Of a stretch of 64,000 nt of DNA, positions 1-8,204 are shown piece by piece. This stretch comes from Gloeomargaritales cyanobacterium VI4D9. Its GTDB lineage: Bacteria > Cyanobacteriota > Cyanobacteriia > Gloeomargaritales > Gloeomargaritaceae. Where the stretch lies: contig OV696605.1 in NCBI GenBank assembly GCA_927797885.1, forward strand, positions 1,091,157 to 1,155,156. The letters run 5' to 3'. The notes beneath the pieces are model-generated. The model had not been told where the DNA came from and did no database searches. It saw only the letters and a list, made by a program, of their open reading frames with translations. How positions within the stretch are numbered: the stretch's first letter is position 1; the number at the start of each line of letters is the position of its first letter. The translations under genes were made by a program, and so were the position numbers.

Positions 1-40
1 CTTCCCCGAGGAGGTTTTGCCCCGTGGAAACGCTCTATAA
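1..40 (+). CDS. psbD: photosystem II D2 protein, C-terminal end only
   Basis: Reading from base 2 gives [12 protein letters not shown] followed by TAA at 38-40, the conserved C-terminus of the photosystem II reaction-centre protein D2. The rest of the gene lies outside the window. The last 17 bases overlap the start of psbC in another frame, the classic cyanobacterial and plastid psbDC arrangement in which the two genes are co-transcribed. The psbC ribosome binding site (GAGGAGG, 8-14) lies inside the psbD coding sequence. Confidence 0.95.
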   Translation, partial: FPEEVLPRGNAL

Positions 41-1409
41 CCCTGGTTTAGTCGTTGGCGGTCGGGATCAGGATTCCACCGGTTATGCCTGGTGGTCTGG
101 CAATGCCCGCCTGATTGAGTTGTCCGGTAAGTTGTTGGGGGCGCACGTGGCCCATGCGGGGCTGATCGTGTTTTGGACGGGGGCGATGACCCTGTTCGAG
201 GTGGCGCATTTTAACCCCAACCAGCCCATGTATGAACAGGGGTTGATTCTCCTGCCCCACCTGGCGACCCTGGGGTACGGGGTTGGCCCGGGCGGGGAGG
301 TGGTGGATATTAACCCCTATTTTGTGACCGGGGTACTGCACCTGATTTCTTCGGCGGTGTTGGGCTTTGGCGGGTTGTACCATGCCCTGATTGGCCCGGA
401 TACCCTGGAGCAGTCCTTCCCGTTTTTCGGTTACGACTGGCGGGATAAGAACAAGATGACCACCATCCTGGGGATTCACCTGATCCTGTTGGGGTTGGGC
501 GCGCTCCTGTTGGTGGTGAAGGCCATGTTCCTGGGCGGGGTGTACGACACTTGGGCGCCGGGGGGTGGCGATGTGCGGGTGATTACCAATCCCACCATTG
601 ACCCCAGGGTGATCTTTGGTTATGTGCTGAATTCCCCCTTTGGCGGTGCCGGTTCTATCGCCGGGGTGGACAACATGGAGGATGTGATTGGCGGCCATAT
701 CTGGGTCGGGTTTATCTGCATCTTCGGTGGCATTTGGCACATTCTCACCACCCCGTTTGGCTGGGCACGGCGCGCCCTGATTTGGTCCGGGGAAGCCTAT
801 TTGTCCTACAGTTTGGGGGCGTTGTCCCTGATGGGCTTTATCGCTTCCTTTACGGTGTGGTACAACAACACGGTGTATCCCAGTGAGTTTTACGGGCCGA
901 CCGGGCCGGAAGCCTCCCAAGCGCAGGCGTTGACCTTCCTGATCCGGGACCAAAAGCTGGGGGCCAACATCGGTTCTGCCCAAGGGCCGACGGGTCTGGG
1001 GAAATACCTGATGCGTTCGCCTTCCGGGGAAATCATCTTCGGTGGGGAAACCATGCGCTTTTGGGATTTCCGGGGGCCCTGGCTAGAACCCCTGCGGGGG
1101 CCGAATGGCTTGGATTTGAACAAGCTGAAAAATGACATCCAACCCTGGCAAGAACGGCGGGCGGCGGAATACATGACCCATGCCCCCCTGGGTTCGATCA
1201 ACTCCGTGGGCGGGGTGGCGACGGAAATCAACTCGGTGAACTATGTGTCTCCCCGGGCGTGGTTGGCCGCTTCCCACTTCATCCTGGGCTTCTTCCTGTT
1301 GATCGGGCACCTGTGGCACGCAGGTCGGGCTCGGGCGGCGGTGGCGGGCTTTGAAAAAGGCATTGACCGCAAGGCCGAGCCGGTGTTGTCCATGCCCAAT
1401 TTGGACTAG
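24..1409 (+). CDS. psbC: photosystem II CP43 chlorophyll apoprotein
   Basis: CP43 is the inner antenna of photosystem II in the thylakoid membrane. It binds chlorophyll a, passes excitation to the reaction centre, and supplies a ligand to the oxygen-evolving cluster. The 461-residue product has the six-helix CP43 layout. It contains the large lumenal loop motif [11 protein letters not shown], whose Glu and Arg correspond to the residues near the Mn cluster, and the ending [13 protein letters not shown] place the start at GTG 24, nine bases after GAGGAGG (8-14) and inside the end of psbD, which is the usual psbC start giving METLYNPG. Length and sequence are normal for the family. A hairpin follows the gene and may end the psbDC transcript. 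Confidence 0.98.
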   Translation: METLYNPGLVVGGRDQDSTGYAWWSGNARLIELSGKLLGAHVAHAGLIVFWTGAMTLFEVAHFNPNQPMYEQGLILLPHLATLGYGVGPGGEVVDINPYFVTGVLHLISSAVLGFGGLYHALIGPDTLEQSFPFFGYDWRDKNKMTTILGIHLILLGLGALLLVVKAMFLGGVYDTWAPGGGDVRVITNPTIDPRVIFGYVLNSPFGGAGSIAGVDNMEDVIGGHIWVGFICIFGGIWHILTTPFGWARRALIWSGEAYLSYSLGALSLMGFIASFTVWYNNTVYPSEFYGPTGPEASQAQALTFLIRDQKLGANIGSAQGPTGLGKYLMRSPSGEIIFGGETMRFWDFRGPWLEPLRGPNGLDLNKLKNDIQPWQERRAAEYMTHAPLGSINSVGGVATEINSVNYVSPRAWLAASHFILGFFLLIGHLWHAGRARAAVAGFEKGIDRKAEPVLSMPNLD

Positions 1410-1432
1410 GGATTGACTCCTAAACCGATGCT

Positions 1433-1460
1433 AAACCCCTGGGTGTGTGCCTGGGGGTTT
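1433..1460 (+). terminator. hairpin downstream of psbC
   Basis: AAACCCC and GGGGTTT form a stem around CTGGGTGTGTGCCTG-type sequence 24 bases after the psbC stop. The following bases (GGCTTCTT) are only partly T-rich, so this is either a weak intrinsic terminator or an mRNA-stabilising 3' hairpin. Confidence 0.5.
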
Positions 1461-1482
1461 GGCTTCTTCAGAGGGTTGATGT

Positions 1483-1490
1483 TATAAAAT
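1483..1490 (+). promoter_or_regulatory. possible -10 element for the small secreted protein gene
   Basis: TATAAAAT lies in an A+T-rich stretch about 70 bases before the next start codon in otherwise G+C-rich DNA. No convincing -35 hexamer is visible. Confidence 0.3.
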
Positions 1491-1561
1491 AAAATTATTA
1501 AACTGCACTCATGGGAACTGCGTATCAGTTTTGAGGCTGATGTTTTGCGGGAGGTAGGGGA

Positions 1562-1876
1562 ATGTTTCTAAAAATGGCGTTGACCTTGGGTTTAATCCTC
1601 ACGATGGCCGCTCCGGTAATGGCTCAGGCCAGCAATCTACTCACCCCCCGGCGGCAGGATGCATACCAAGGCTCGACGGCGGAACCCAGCTCGGCGGCGA
1701 TTAATATGCTGGAATTTATCAACAATGCAGCATTCAAGGCCAATACCCGCAGTGCTTCTGAATTTTTGGAAGATAGCCAAGGGGGAATTTCCCGGGCGGC
1801 GGAAGCGTTTCGGGCGAAGCAGCGGCAGATGCTGAACACCCCAGCCACCACGGTAGAGGTCAAACCCGTTCCCTAA
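1562..1876 (+). CDS. small secreted or periplasmic protein of unknown function
   Basis: I do not recognise this 104-residue product. It begins with a clear Sec signal peptide: MFLKMAL, a hydrophobic core, then VMAQA with likely cleavage near residue 22. The remaining 80 residues are hydrophilic and have no obvious repeat or metal motif. The start ATG follows a good ribosome binding site (GGGAGGT, about 1549-1555). The gene ends seven bases before the next start, so the two are probably co-transcribed. The signal peptide supports export; no function can be inferred. Confidence 0.7.
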   Translation: MFLKMALTLGLILTMAAPVMAQASNLLTPRRQDAYQGSTAEPSSAAINMLEFINNAAFKANTRSASEFLEDSQGGISRAAEAFRAKQRQMLNTPATTVEVKPVP

Positions 1877-1882
1877 GCGCCC

Positions 1883-2440
1883 ATGCAACCCACCTATCGT
1901 CCTGAGGAAGTCCAGGGGATTTTACACTGGGCGATTGTCCGGCAGATGCAACAGGGGGAAGCAACGGATACCTTAACCCAGGCGCAGTTGCAAGAGATTG
2001 CCCAGGAGTTGGGGATTTCCCCAACGGATTTAGCTCAGGCGGAACAGGCATGGCGGCAAGAACAGGATTTACAGCAGCAGCGGCAGGCGTTTCACCAGTG
2101 GCGGTGGCAGGTCTGGCGGGCGCATTTGGTGCGTTCCAGCGTCATAACGGTGTTGGTGACCCTCCCATTTCTGCTTTTGGATTGGGTTTGGGATGGGCGG
2201 GTGGTGATTTGGACGACCCGGGGGTTAGCCTGGCCCTACTATGTGCCGGTGTTTGTGGGAACCCCCCTCGGGTTATTGGTTCTGTGGCACCTGTGGCAAA
2301 CCCTCCAGCGGCGGGGGGAAGCCTACGAGCGGGATTGGCAGGCGTGGCAACGGCACCAACGCTTTCAGCAAATCAAGCAAAAAGCCGTGCGGAAACTCTC
2401 CGGGGTGGTCACCTGGCTCGAGCGGCTGTTGGGGGATTAG
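1883..2440 (+). CDS. 2TM domain-containing membrane protein
   Basis: The first ~80 residues of this 185-residue protein look like a helical, Gln-rich domain (YRPEEVQGILHWAI, then LTQAQLQEIAQELGIS), similar to the cytoplasmic segment found before 2TM domains. Two hydrophobic segments follow at about residues 85-105 (SSVITVLVTLPFLLLDWVW) and 120-140 (YYVPVFVGTPLGLLVLW), with a basic tail. This matches the small bacterial 2TM-domain family, sometimes attached to signalling proteins. It lies just upstream of glyS. Its role is unknown; the 2TM assignment is from layout and partial motif match. Confidence 0.65.
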   Translation: MQPTYRPEEVQGILHWAIVRQMQQGEATDTLTQAQLQEIAQELGISPTDLAQAEQAWRQEQDLQQQRQAFHQWRWQVWRAHLVRSSVITVLVTLPFLLLDWVWDGRVVIWTTRGLAWPYYVPVFVGTPLGLLVLWHLWQTLQRRGEAYERDWQAWQRHQRFQQIKQKAVRKLSGVVTWLERLLGD

Positions 2441-2484
2441 GGACCCATCCTGGGGTACACTAGGATGCGGGTTCAGGGCACGGC

Positions 2485-4611
2485 ATGACGGATTTTATTT
2501 GGGAATTGGGCACAGAAGAACTGCCCGCTGATTTTATTACCAGCGCATTGGCGCAGTGGCAGGAAACCATCCCCAGCAGCTTGGCGGCGGTGGATTTGGT
2601 GCCCCAGGGGATGGCTTACTACGGCACCCCCCGGCGGTTGGCGGTGCAGTTGACCGGGGTACCGGCGCAGCAGCCCGAACAACGGGTGGAAGTGAAAGGC
2701 CCGGCGGTGCAAGCGGCCTATCGGAACGGGGAGCCAACCCCGGCACTGTTGGGTTTTTTGCGCTCCCGTCAGGCGGAACTTAGCCAGGTGGAACGGCGGG
2801 AGACCCCCAAAGGCGAATTTGTCTATCTAGTGCAAACCATGCCCGGTCGTCCTGCCCCGCAGGTTTTGGCGGAACTGATGCCCCAGTGGTGGCAGGGCTT
2901 GACGGGTCGCCGGTTCATGCGTTGGGGGGATGGCCCGGTGAAATTTAGCCGCCCCATCCGTTGGTTGCTGGCACTCTGGGGGGAAGAGGTGGTGTCAGTA
3001 ACGTTGGAAAATGGTTCGGAACGCCTGCATAGCGACCGGATCAGCTACGGACATCGGGTCTTGCATCCTGAGCCAGTCAGCATTCCCCGTGCAGAGGCGT
3101 ACTTAGATTGTCTGCGGCAGGCGGGGGTGGAACCCGATGTGGCAACCCGGCAAGCCAAGATTCAGCAGGAACTTCAGCGGGTCGTGCCCTCCCCGAGTCA
3201 GGCGGCAATTCCCGCCGATTTATTAACAGAAGTCACCCAATTGGTGGAATGGCCGAGTGGGATTTTGGGAACCTTTGACCCAGCCTATTTGCATCTGCCC
3301 GCCCCCGTCATTACCACCGTGATGACCCAGCACCAGCGGTATTTTCCTGTATTAGATGAACAAGGCAAATTGTTACCCAATTTTGTCACCATTAGTAATG
3401 GTCATGCCCAGTATGAAGCGACGATTCGACGGGGGAATGAACGGGTACTGAAAGCGCGTTTGGCGGATGCCCAATTTTTCTATGAAACGGATTTGCGCCA
3501 ACCCTTAGCCGCCTATGTTCCCCAATTAGCAAACGTGACCTTTCAGGAACAATTGGGTTCGGTGCTGGCAAAAGTACAACGCATTGAAAAACTGTTAACC
3601 AAAATTTTAGCGGTTACCGATTATCCAAACGAAGAAATTCAACAGATTCTCCGCACGGCTCATTTGTGCAAAGCCGATTTGGTCACGCAAATGGTGGGGG
3701 AATTCAGCGAATTGCAGGGCATCATGGGGGGGGATTATGCCCTAAAAACTGGGGAATCGGCGGTGGTGGCTCAAGGGATTCATGAGCATTATCAGGATGT
3801 ACCAACGACCTTGAACGGACAATGGGTTGCGCTTGTGGATCGGTTGGATACGGTGGTGGGCATTTTAGCAGTGGGTTTAATTCCTACGGGTTCCTCTGAC
3901 CCCTTTGCCCTGCGGCGGGCGGTACGCAATATCCTGATGATCACGGCGGCGATTTATCCCACCTATCCCCTGAATTTGCAAAAGCTATTTCAAGAAATGG
4001 TAGCGATTTTAAGGGAGGATTTTCCCCAATTCAATGATATAGAACTGCAACACCATTGGTATAGTTTAGTCACCCAAAGGTTACATACAATTTTGCAGGA
4101 GAAAGGCTTAGACTATGATTTAATTAATGCACTTTTAGGTATCGAAAATCCAGAAGTTACGGAACGAATTTTGACCAATATCCAAGATTTGTTTGACCGG
4201 GCTGAAAAGTTAATGAATTTACGAGCGAATGGGATTTTGCAAACCATCTATGCCACAGTAAATCGGGCGACCCGTTTAGCTTATCAAGGAACTTTATCTA
4301 CCTCAGAATTAAGTGCAGAACAGGTCATTGAACCCCAATGGTTACAGGCACCCATCGAGCGGGAACTCTATCAAGCGGTGCATCAATTACTCACCCAAGC
4401 TCAAGCCACTCAACGCACGGGGGACTATGACGGTTTAATTCAAAAACTCCAGGAAATTGCGCCAATTTTAGAGCGATTTTTTGATGGTTCCGAAAGTGTT
4501 TTAGTCATGGATGAAAACCCTGCCATTCGCCAAAATCGCCTAAATTTACTGGGCTTGATTCGCAACAGTGCCCTGGTGCTAGCCGATTTTTCGCAAATCG
4601 TGAAAAGCTGA
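2485..4611 (+). CDS. glyS: glycine--tRNA ligase beta subunit
   Basis: This is the beta subunit of the heterotetrameric (alpha2beta2) bacterial glycyl-tRNA synthetase, which charges tRNA-Gly with glycine. The 708-residue length is normal. Recognisable family segments include the N-terminal FIWELGTEELPADF, RFMRWGDGPVKFSRPIRWLLAL split over about residues 140-165, TTVMTQHQRYFPV, NERVLKARLADAQFF, and the HD-like segment with GEFSELQGIMGG. The C-terminal helical domain resembles the tRNA-binding region of class I enzymes. The alpha subunit gene is not in this window, as is common in cyanobacteria where glyQ and glyS are unlinked. The stop overlaps the murD start by one base (TGATG), indicating translational coupling. 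Confidence 0.97.
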   Translation: MTDFIWELGTEELPADFITSALAQWQETIPSSLAAVDLVPQGMAYYGTPRRLAVQLTGVPAQQPEQRVEVKGPAVQAAYRNGEPTPALLGFLRSRQAELSQVERRETPKGEFVYLVQTMPGRPAPQVLAELMPQWWQGLTGRRFMRWGDGPVKFSRPIRWLLALWGEEVVSVTLENGSERLHSDRISYGHRVLHPEPVSIPRAEAYLDCLRQAGVEPDVATRQAKIQQELQRVVPSPSQAAIPADLLTEVTQLVEWPSGILGTFDPAYLHLPAPVITTVMTQHQRYFPVLDEQGKLLPNFVTISNGHAQYEATIRRGNERVLKARLADAQFFYETDLRQPLAAYVPQLANVTFQEQLGSVLAKVQRIEKLLTKILAVTDYPNEEIQQILRTAHLCKADLVTQMVGEFSELQGIMGGDYALKTGESAVVAQGIHEHYQDVPTTLNGQWVALVDRLDTVVGILAVGLIPTGSSDPFALRRAVRNILMITAAIYPTYPLNLQKLFQEMVAILREDFPQFNDIELQHHWYSLVTQRLHTILQEKGLDYDLINALLGIENPEVTERILTNIQDLFDRAEKLMNLRANGILQTIYATVNRATRLAYQGTLSTSELSAEQVIEPQWLQAPIERELYQAVHQLLTQAQATQRTGDYDGLIQKLQEIAPILERFFDGSESVLVMDENPAIRQNRLNLLGLIRNSALVLADFSQIVKS

Positions 4612-5969
4612 TGGGTCAGGCATTGGTTTTGGGGCTAGGGAAATCGGGGTTGGCGGCGGCTCGTTTGCTTCATCGCCAAGGGTGGCAGGTCACAGTCCAA
4701 GATAGTTCTATTTCCCCGTCGTTAACCCAGCAAAAAGCCGATTTGTCCGCCCTGGGGATGACCATCCATCTCGGACAACCCTTTGCCGTGCCGGAACCCC
4801 CGCCGGAACTGGTGGTGGTCAGTCCGGGGGTGCCTTGGGACGTGCCAATTTTGCAACAACTGCGGGCGCAGGGGATCGATGCGGTCGGGGAAATGGGGTT
4901 AGCCTGGCGCAGTCTTTGTACTTATCCCTGGGTGGGGATCACCGGCACCAATGGGAAAACCACGACGACCAGCCTGACTGCCGCCATTTTGCAGGAGGCG
5001 GGTTATCGGGCACCCGCTTGTGGGAATATCGGCACACCCGCCTGTGATTTGGTGGGGCAAGAGGTGGATTGGATCGTGGCGGAAATTAGCAGTTTTCAGA
5101 TTGAATCATCCCGGCAAATCGCCCCGCAAATTGGGGTATGGACGACGTTTACTCCTGACCATTTGGATCGTCATTATACCCTGGAAAATTATTGTCAAAT
5201 TAAAGCCCATTTATTGTCCCAATCCCAGATCAAAATTCTGAATGCGGATGACCCCTATCTACGGACACATTTTGCTCAGCGTTGGGCGGATATGATTTGG
5301 ACAAGCACCCAGGGATGTGATTCCTTACCCCCATCTGAAAAGCCCGGTATTTATATTCAAAATGAGCAGGTAATTTTTGAAGATAAGGCTATTTTTGACC
5401 TAGAGAATTTCCCGATGCCGGGGAATCATAATCGCCAAAATTTACTCCTAGCGATTGCCGTTGCCAATGTATTAAAAATTCCCCCGGAAATCATCACCCG
5501 GGCGATGCGTCAATTTCCTGGGGTACCCCACCGTTTAGAAGTACTGGGGGTGCATCAGGGAATCACCTATATTAATGATAGTAAAGCGACCAATTATGAT
5601 GCTGCGCAGGTGGGTTTAGCCAGTATGACTGAACCAACCATTTTACTGGCAGGGGGTCAAGCGAAAATGGGTGATGATCAGCACTGGTTACAAACCATTC
5701 AAAAGCAAGCGGTTGGAGTGGTATTATTCGGGGCGGCGGCAGAGAGTTTTGCCCAACGATTAATGAGCATCAATTACACCCCTTTTTTGAAGGTAGAAAA
5801 TTTAGCTGAAGCCATACCAGCGGCGCAAAAACTAGCGCAACAAACGGGTGCCAAAGTTATTTTGCTCTCCCCTGCCTGTGCCAGTTTTGACCAGTATCCC
5901 AATTTTGAAGCCCGGGGGGATCACTTTCGGCAGTTATTTCATAGCCAGGTAACCAATTGTTTGGCGTAG
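4611..5969 (+). CDS. murD: UDP-N-acetylmuramoyl-L-alanine--D-glutamate ligase
   Basis: MurD adds D-glutamate to UDP-MurNAc-L-Ala in the cytoplasm during peptidoglycan precursor synthesis, using ATP. The 452-residue protein shows the Mur ligase order. An N-terminal Rossmann-like segment (VLGLGKSGLAAARLL) comes first. The ATP loop GITGTNGKTTTT is near residue 110, then FTPDHLDRH, the central PGNHNRQN segment near residue 270, and YINDSKATNYDAAQVGL near residue 325. The start overlaps glyS by one base. The 740 bases after the gene contain repeats and no gene. Confidence 0.97.
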   Translation: MGQALVLGLGKSGLAAARLLHRQGWQVTVQDSSISPSLTQQKADLSALGMTIHLGQPFAVPEPPPELVVVSPGVPWDVPILQQLRAQGIDAVGEMGLAWRSLCTYPWVGITGTNGKTTTTSLTAAILQEAGYRAPACGNIGTPACDLVGQEVDWIVAEISSFQIESSRQIAPQIGVWTTFTPDHLDRHYTLENYCQIKAHLLSQSQIKILNADDPYLRTHFAQRWADMIWTSTQGCDSLPPSEKPGIYIQNEQVIFEDKAIFDLENFPMPGNHNRQNLLLAIAVANVLKIPPEIITRAMRQFPGVPHRLEVLGVHQGITYINDSKATNYDAAQVGLASMTEPTILLAGGQAKMGDDQHWLQTIQKQAVGVVLFGAAAESFAQRLMSINYTPFLKVENLAEAIPAAQKLAQQTGAKVILLSPACASFDQYPNFEARGDHFRQLFHSQVTNCLA

Positions 5970-6009
5970 GGATTGACCAAACCTGAAGCATGGATTCAGG
6001 GATATGTGA

Positions 6010-6090
6010 ATTGAGTAGGGATTCCAGGGGCATAGCCCCCGTCATCGCTTCTTGGAAATTTCTATTTGTTAATCAAATAGGATTGTTATA
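6010..6090 (+). repeat. decayed copy of the TATAGCAATCCTA MITE (right part)
   Basis: The segment shares CAGGGGC..GCCCCCGT and the terminal TTAATCAAATAGGATTG-TATA with the intact copies at 6269-6369 and 32071-32171, but its left end is not recognisable. Confidence 0.6.
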
Positions 6091-6153
6091 GTTAGGCATT
6101 TCTAGAAGTGTTGAATCTTGAAAAAAAGGGTGGAAAAAGGAGCCTCAAAATGA

Positions 6154-6270
6154 TACAGTCTTTTGAGTGGTTATGGGATACAGTTGAACCCCGCTTGCCG
6201 TAGGTCAATCACGGTAAGCCTTTAGGATAATCGAGGCTTTTTGTATCCTTTAATTGATAGATAGAATGTA
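6154..6270 (+). repeat. 117-bp MITE of the IS630-type family (TACAGTCT ends)
   Basis: The left end is TACAGTCTTTTGAGTGG and the right end AGAATGTA, a one-base decay of AGACTGTA. It is nearly identical to the 117-bp copy at 40410-40526. The outer ~30 bases (TACAGTCTTTT..ATGGGATACAG) match the ends of the degraded IS630 element at 39692-40835, so it is probably a non-autonomous derivative of that family. Confidence 0.75.
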
Positions 6271-6369
6271 TAGCAATCCTAAATAAGAATGGAACAGGGG
6301 TCGCAGGGGCACCGCCCCCGTCCCTGGTTCTGGGAGATTTGTGTTCGTTAATCAAATAGGATTGCTATA
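6269..6369 (+). repeat. 101-bp MITE with TATAGCAATCCTA inverted ends
   Basis: The ends are TATAGCAATCCTA and TAGGATTGCTATA, perfect inverted repeats. The centre carries a G+C-rich hairpin (GGGGCACCGCCCC). The outer TA at both ends is compatible with a TA target duplication. It begins in the terminal TA of the neighbouring MITE, so one appears to have jumped into the end of the other. Further copies are at 15302-15409 and 32071-32171. Confidence 0.75.
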
Positions 6370-6441
6370 TTTTAGTAGAAACTGAGAGTACAACCTATTA
6401 ATTTATAGGATACGAGTGTTGAAGAAAAAGGAGAGAGGGAT

Positions 6442-6483
6442 ATGCCAACCCATTCGTTAGATTTGCAGGAAAGAGTTGTTAAG
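6442..6483 (+). pseudogene. IS630-family transposase, N-terminal scrap
   Basis: ATG at 6442 opens MPTHSLDLQERVV, close to the MPTHSLDLRQRIV start of the degraded IS630 transposase at 40780. Homology stops after about 13 residues, so only the first codons remain. Confidence 0.6.
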
Positions 6484-6707
6484 GAGCTGTACTATAGTAA
6501 TCCTAAATGTTACGCAACATCATGTAAAATTCTCAGGCGTTTTATTGTTCTGAATGACTATCACCCATACCCCTTACTCCTGCACAAGGGTGCAGGCAAC
6601 TAATTCTTAACCATTTCCCAAGCATCCTAAAGAAAATCTGCAACTTACCCCACACCCCCACAATCTGCTTGATATAACTGGGATGTTCCTTGAACGCCTA
6701 AGTACCT

Positions 6708-8156
6708 ATGCTTAATGTCCTATCCGATACGGTGACCCTTTCCCGGTTACAGTTTGCCCTAACTGCCATTTTTCATATGCTTTGGCCGGTTTTGACGACG
6801 GGCATGGCGATTTATCTAGTAATTGTGGAAGCCCTGTGGCTAAAAACCCGGAATGTCACTTACTATCACCACGCTCGTTTTTGGACAAAATTGTATGTGT
6901 TGAATTTTGGAATTGGGGTAGCGAGTGGCTTACCGATGGCCTTTCAATTTGGCTTGAATTGGGCACCCTTTTCAGAATCAGTGGGGGATTTTTTAGGAAC
7001 CCTACTTGGATTTGAGGGCACAATGGCCTTTATGTTGGAAGCCAGTTTCTTGGGAATCATGGTTTTCGGTTGGGAACGGGTGCCGCCCTTGGTTCATTTT
7101 TTATCCACGGTTTTGGTAGCAATTGGAGCCAATCTATCTACCTTCTGGATTTTAACAGCCAATTCTTGGTTGCAAACCCCTGCGGGGGGCATTTTTGCCG
7201 ATGGAAAATTTATTGTGCAAGATTATTTTCAAGCCATTACCAATCCTTTTATGCTCAACAGCTTCCTGCATATGTTTTTAGCGACCCTCGAAACTGCTTT
7301 GTTTGTAATTGGGGGCATCAGTGCTTGGTATTTGATTAAAAAACGGGAGACAGAATTTTTTAGCCGCTCATTTAAGTTGGCTTTGGTTGTTTTAATTGCC
7401 GTGGCTCCCCTACAAATTTTCCTGGGGCATTTGAGTGCGGAGCAGGTTTATCATTACCAACCGACGAAATTGGCGGCGATGGAAGCTCTGTGGGAAACGG
7501 TTCCGGCGAATACTCCAGCGGATTGGAGTGTGTTGGCCTTGCCTAATAATAAGTTGGAAAAAAATTCTTGGGAGTTGAAAGTTCCAGGGGTTTTGAGCTA
7601 TTTGCTCGAGCTAAAACCCACGCTTGATACCCCCATTCAAGGCTTAAAAGCATGGGCACCCAATGACCGTCCTAAAATGGTAGGGATGGTGTATTATTCC
7701 TTCCGAATCATGATTGCTATTGGGATGTTTTTTGCCGCCCTGATGGGTATTACGGTTCTCCAATGGTGGCGGGGCAAATTAACAACAGAGGTAGTTAGTG
7801 AAAACAAGTGGTTACTCCTGTCCTGGGTCTTTGCGGGGCCCCTGGGTTATATTGCTGTGGAATGCGGTTGGATAGTGCGGTGTGTGGGTCGCCAGCCCTG
7901 GATTGTCTATGGGGAATTACGCACGGTGGAATCCGCATCGGATTTACCGCCAGGAGTAATTTTATTCTCCCTATCGGGGTTAATGTTAATGTACGCCATT
8001 TTCTTTCTCATGACCCTGTATTTCGGTAGAAAAATTCTTCAGAAAGGCCCCAATTTAACCCTGCCTGCACCCCGCACTTTGGCGCAACCTACTTTGGTCA
8101 CAGAACCGGCTCAGCATATCCCGGATCAACGGCCTGCGGAAGCCAGTCAATCCTAA
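6708..8156 (+). CDS. cydA: cytochrome bd-type quinol oxidase subunit I
   Basis: CydA is the haem-bearing subunit of the bd-type terminal oxidase, which oxidises quinol and reduces oxygen to water in the membrane. The 482-residue protein has about nine membrane helices. The N-terminal histidine ligand (His23, in IFHMLWP) and the two glutamates in GFEGTMAFMLEA (Glu103, Glu111) are present. So is the quinol-site segment QPTKLAAMEALWET. The Q loop is short, as in cyanide-insensitive-type enzymes. The position that in E. coli is Glu445, a haem b595 ligand just before GRQPW, reads Cys392 here (WIVRCVGRQPW). cydB follows after 48 bases and is probably co-transcribed. Confidence 0.95.
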   Translation: MLNVLSDTVTLSRLQFALTAIFHMLWPVLTTGMAIYLVIVEALWLKTRNVTYYHHARFWTKLYVLNFGIGVASGLPMAFQFGLNWAPFSESVGDFLGTLLGFEGTMAFMLEASFLGIMVFGWERVPPLVHFLSTVLVAIGANLSTFWILTANSWLQTPAGGIFADGKFIVQDYFQAITNPFMLNSFLHMFLATLETALFVIGGISAWYLIKKRETEFFSRSFKLALVVLIAVAPLQIFLGHLSAEQVYHYQPTKLAAMEALWETVPANTPADWSVLALPNNKLEKNSWELKVPGVLSYLLELKPTLDTPIQGLKAWAPNDRPKMVGMVYYSFRIMIAIGMFFAALMGITVLQWWRGKLTTEVVSENKWLLLSWVFAGPLGYIAVECGWIVRCVGRQPWIVYGELRTVESASDLPPGVILFSLSGLMLMYAIFFLMTLYFGRKILQKGPNLTLPAPRTLAQPTLVTEPAQHIPDQRPAEASQS

Positions 8157-8204
8157 CGTTTCTGTCCGTTTATTGCCTGTTATTACCTGCGTGAAGGAGT
8201 TGGT

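Larger units (their letters stand above)
5970..6707. other. intergenic repeat cluster between murD and cydA
   Basis: No intact gene is present. The stretch holds a weak hairpin just after murD (CCTGAA/TTCAGG, 5982-6000) and a decayed MITE right half (6010-6090). A 47-bp stretch starting AGAAGTGTTGAA (about 6105) recalls the end of the IS4-family element found elsewhere in the window. Two MITEs lie end to end (6154-6270 and 6269-6369), followed by an IS630 transposase N-terminal scrap (6442-6483). A decayed MITE end (TATAGTAATCCTAAAT) starts near 6491, and CCTGCAC/GGTGCAGG forms a hairpin at 6579-6596. The cyd promoter must lie in the last ~150 bases but I cannot identify it firmly. Confidence 0.75.

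Noticed and set aside
48-983. Long minus-strand open frame across psbC
   Set aside because: It is antisense to a certain gene, has low-complexity His/Pro/Gln/Arg composition and no start signal. It is an artefact of G+C-rich codon use.
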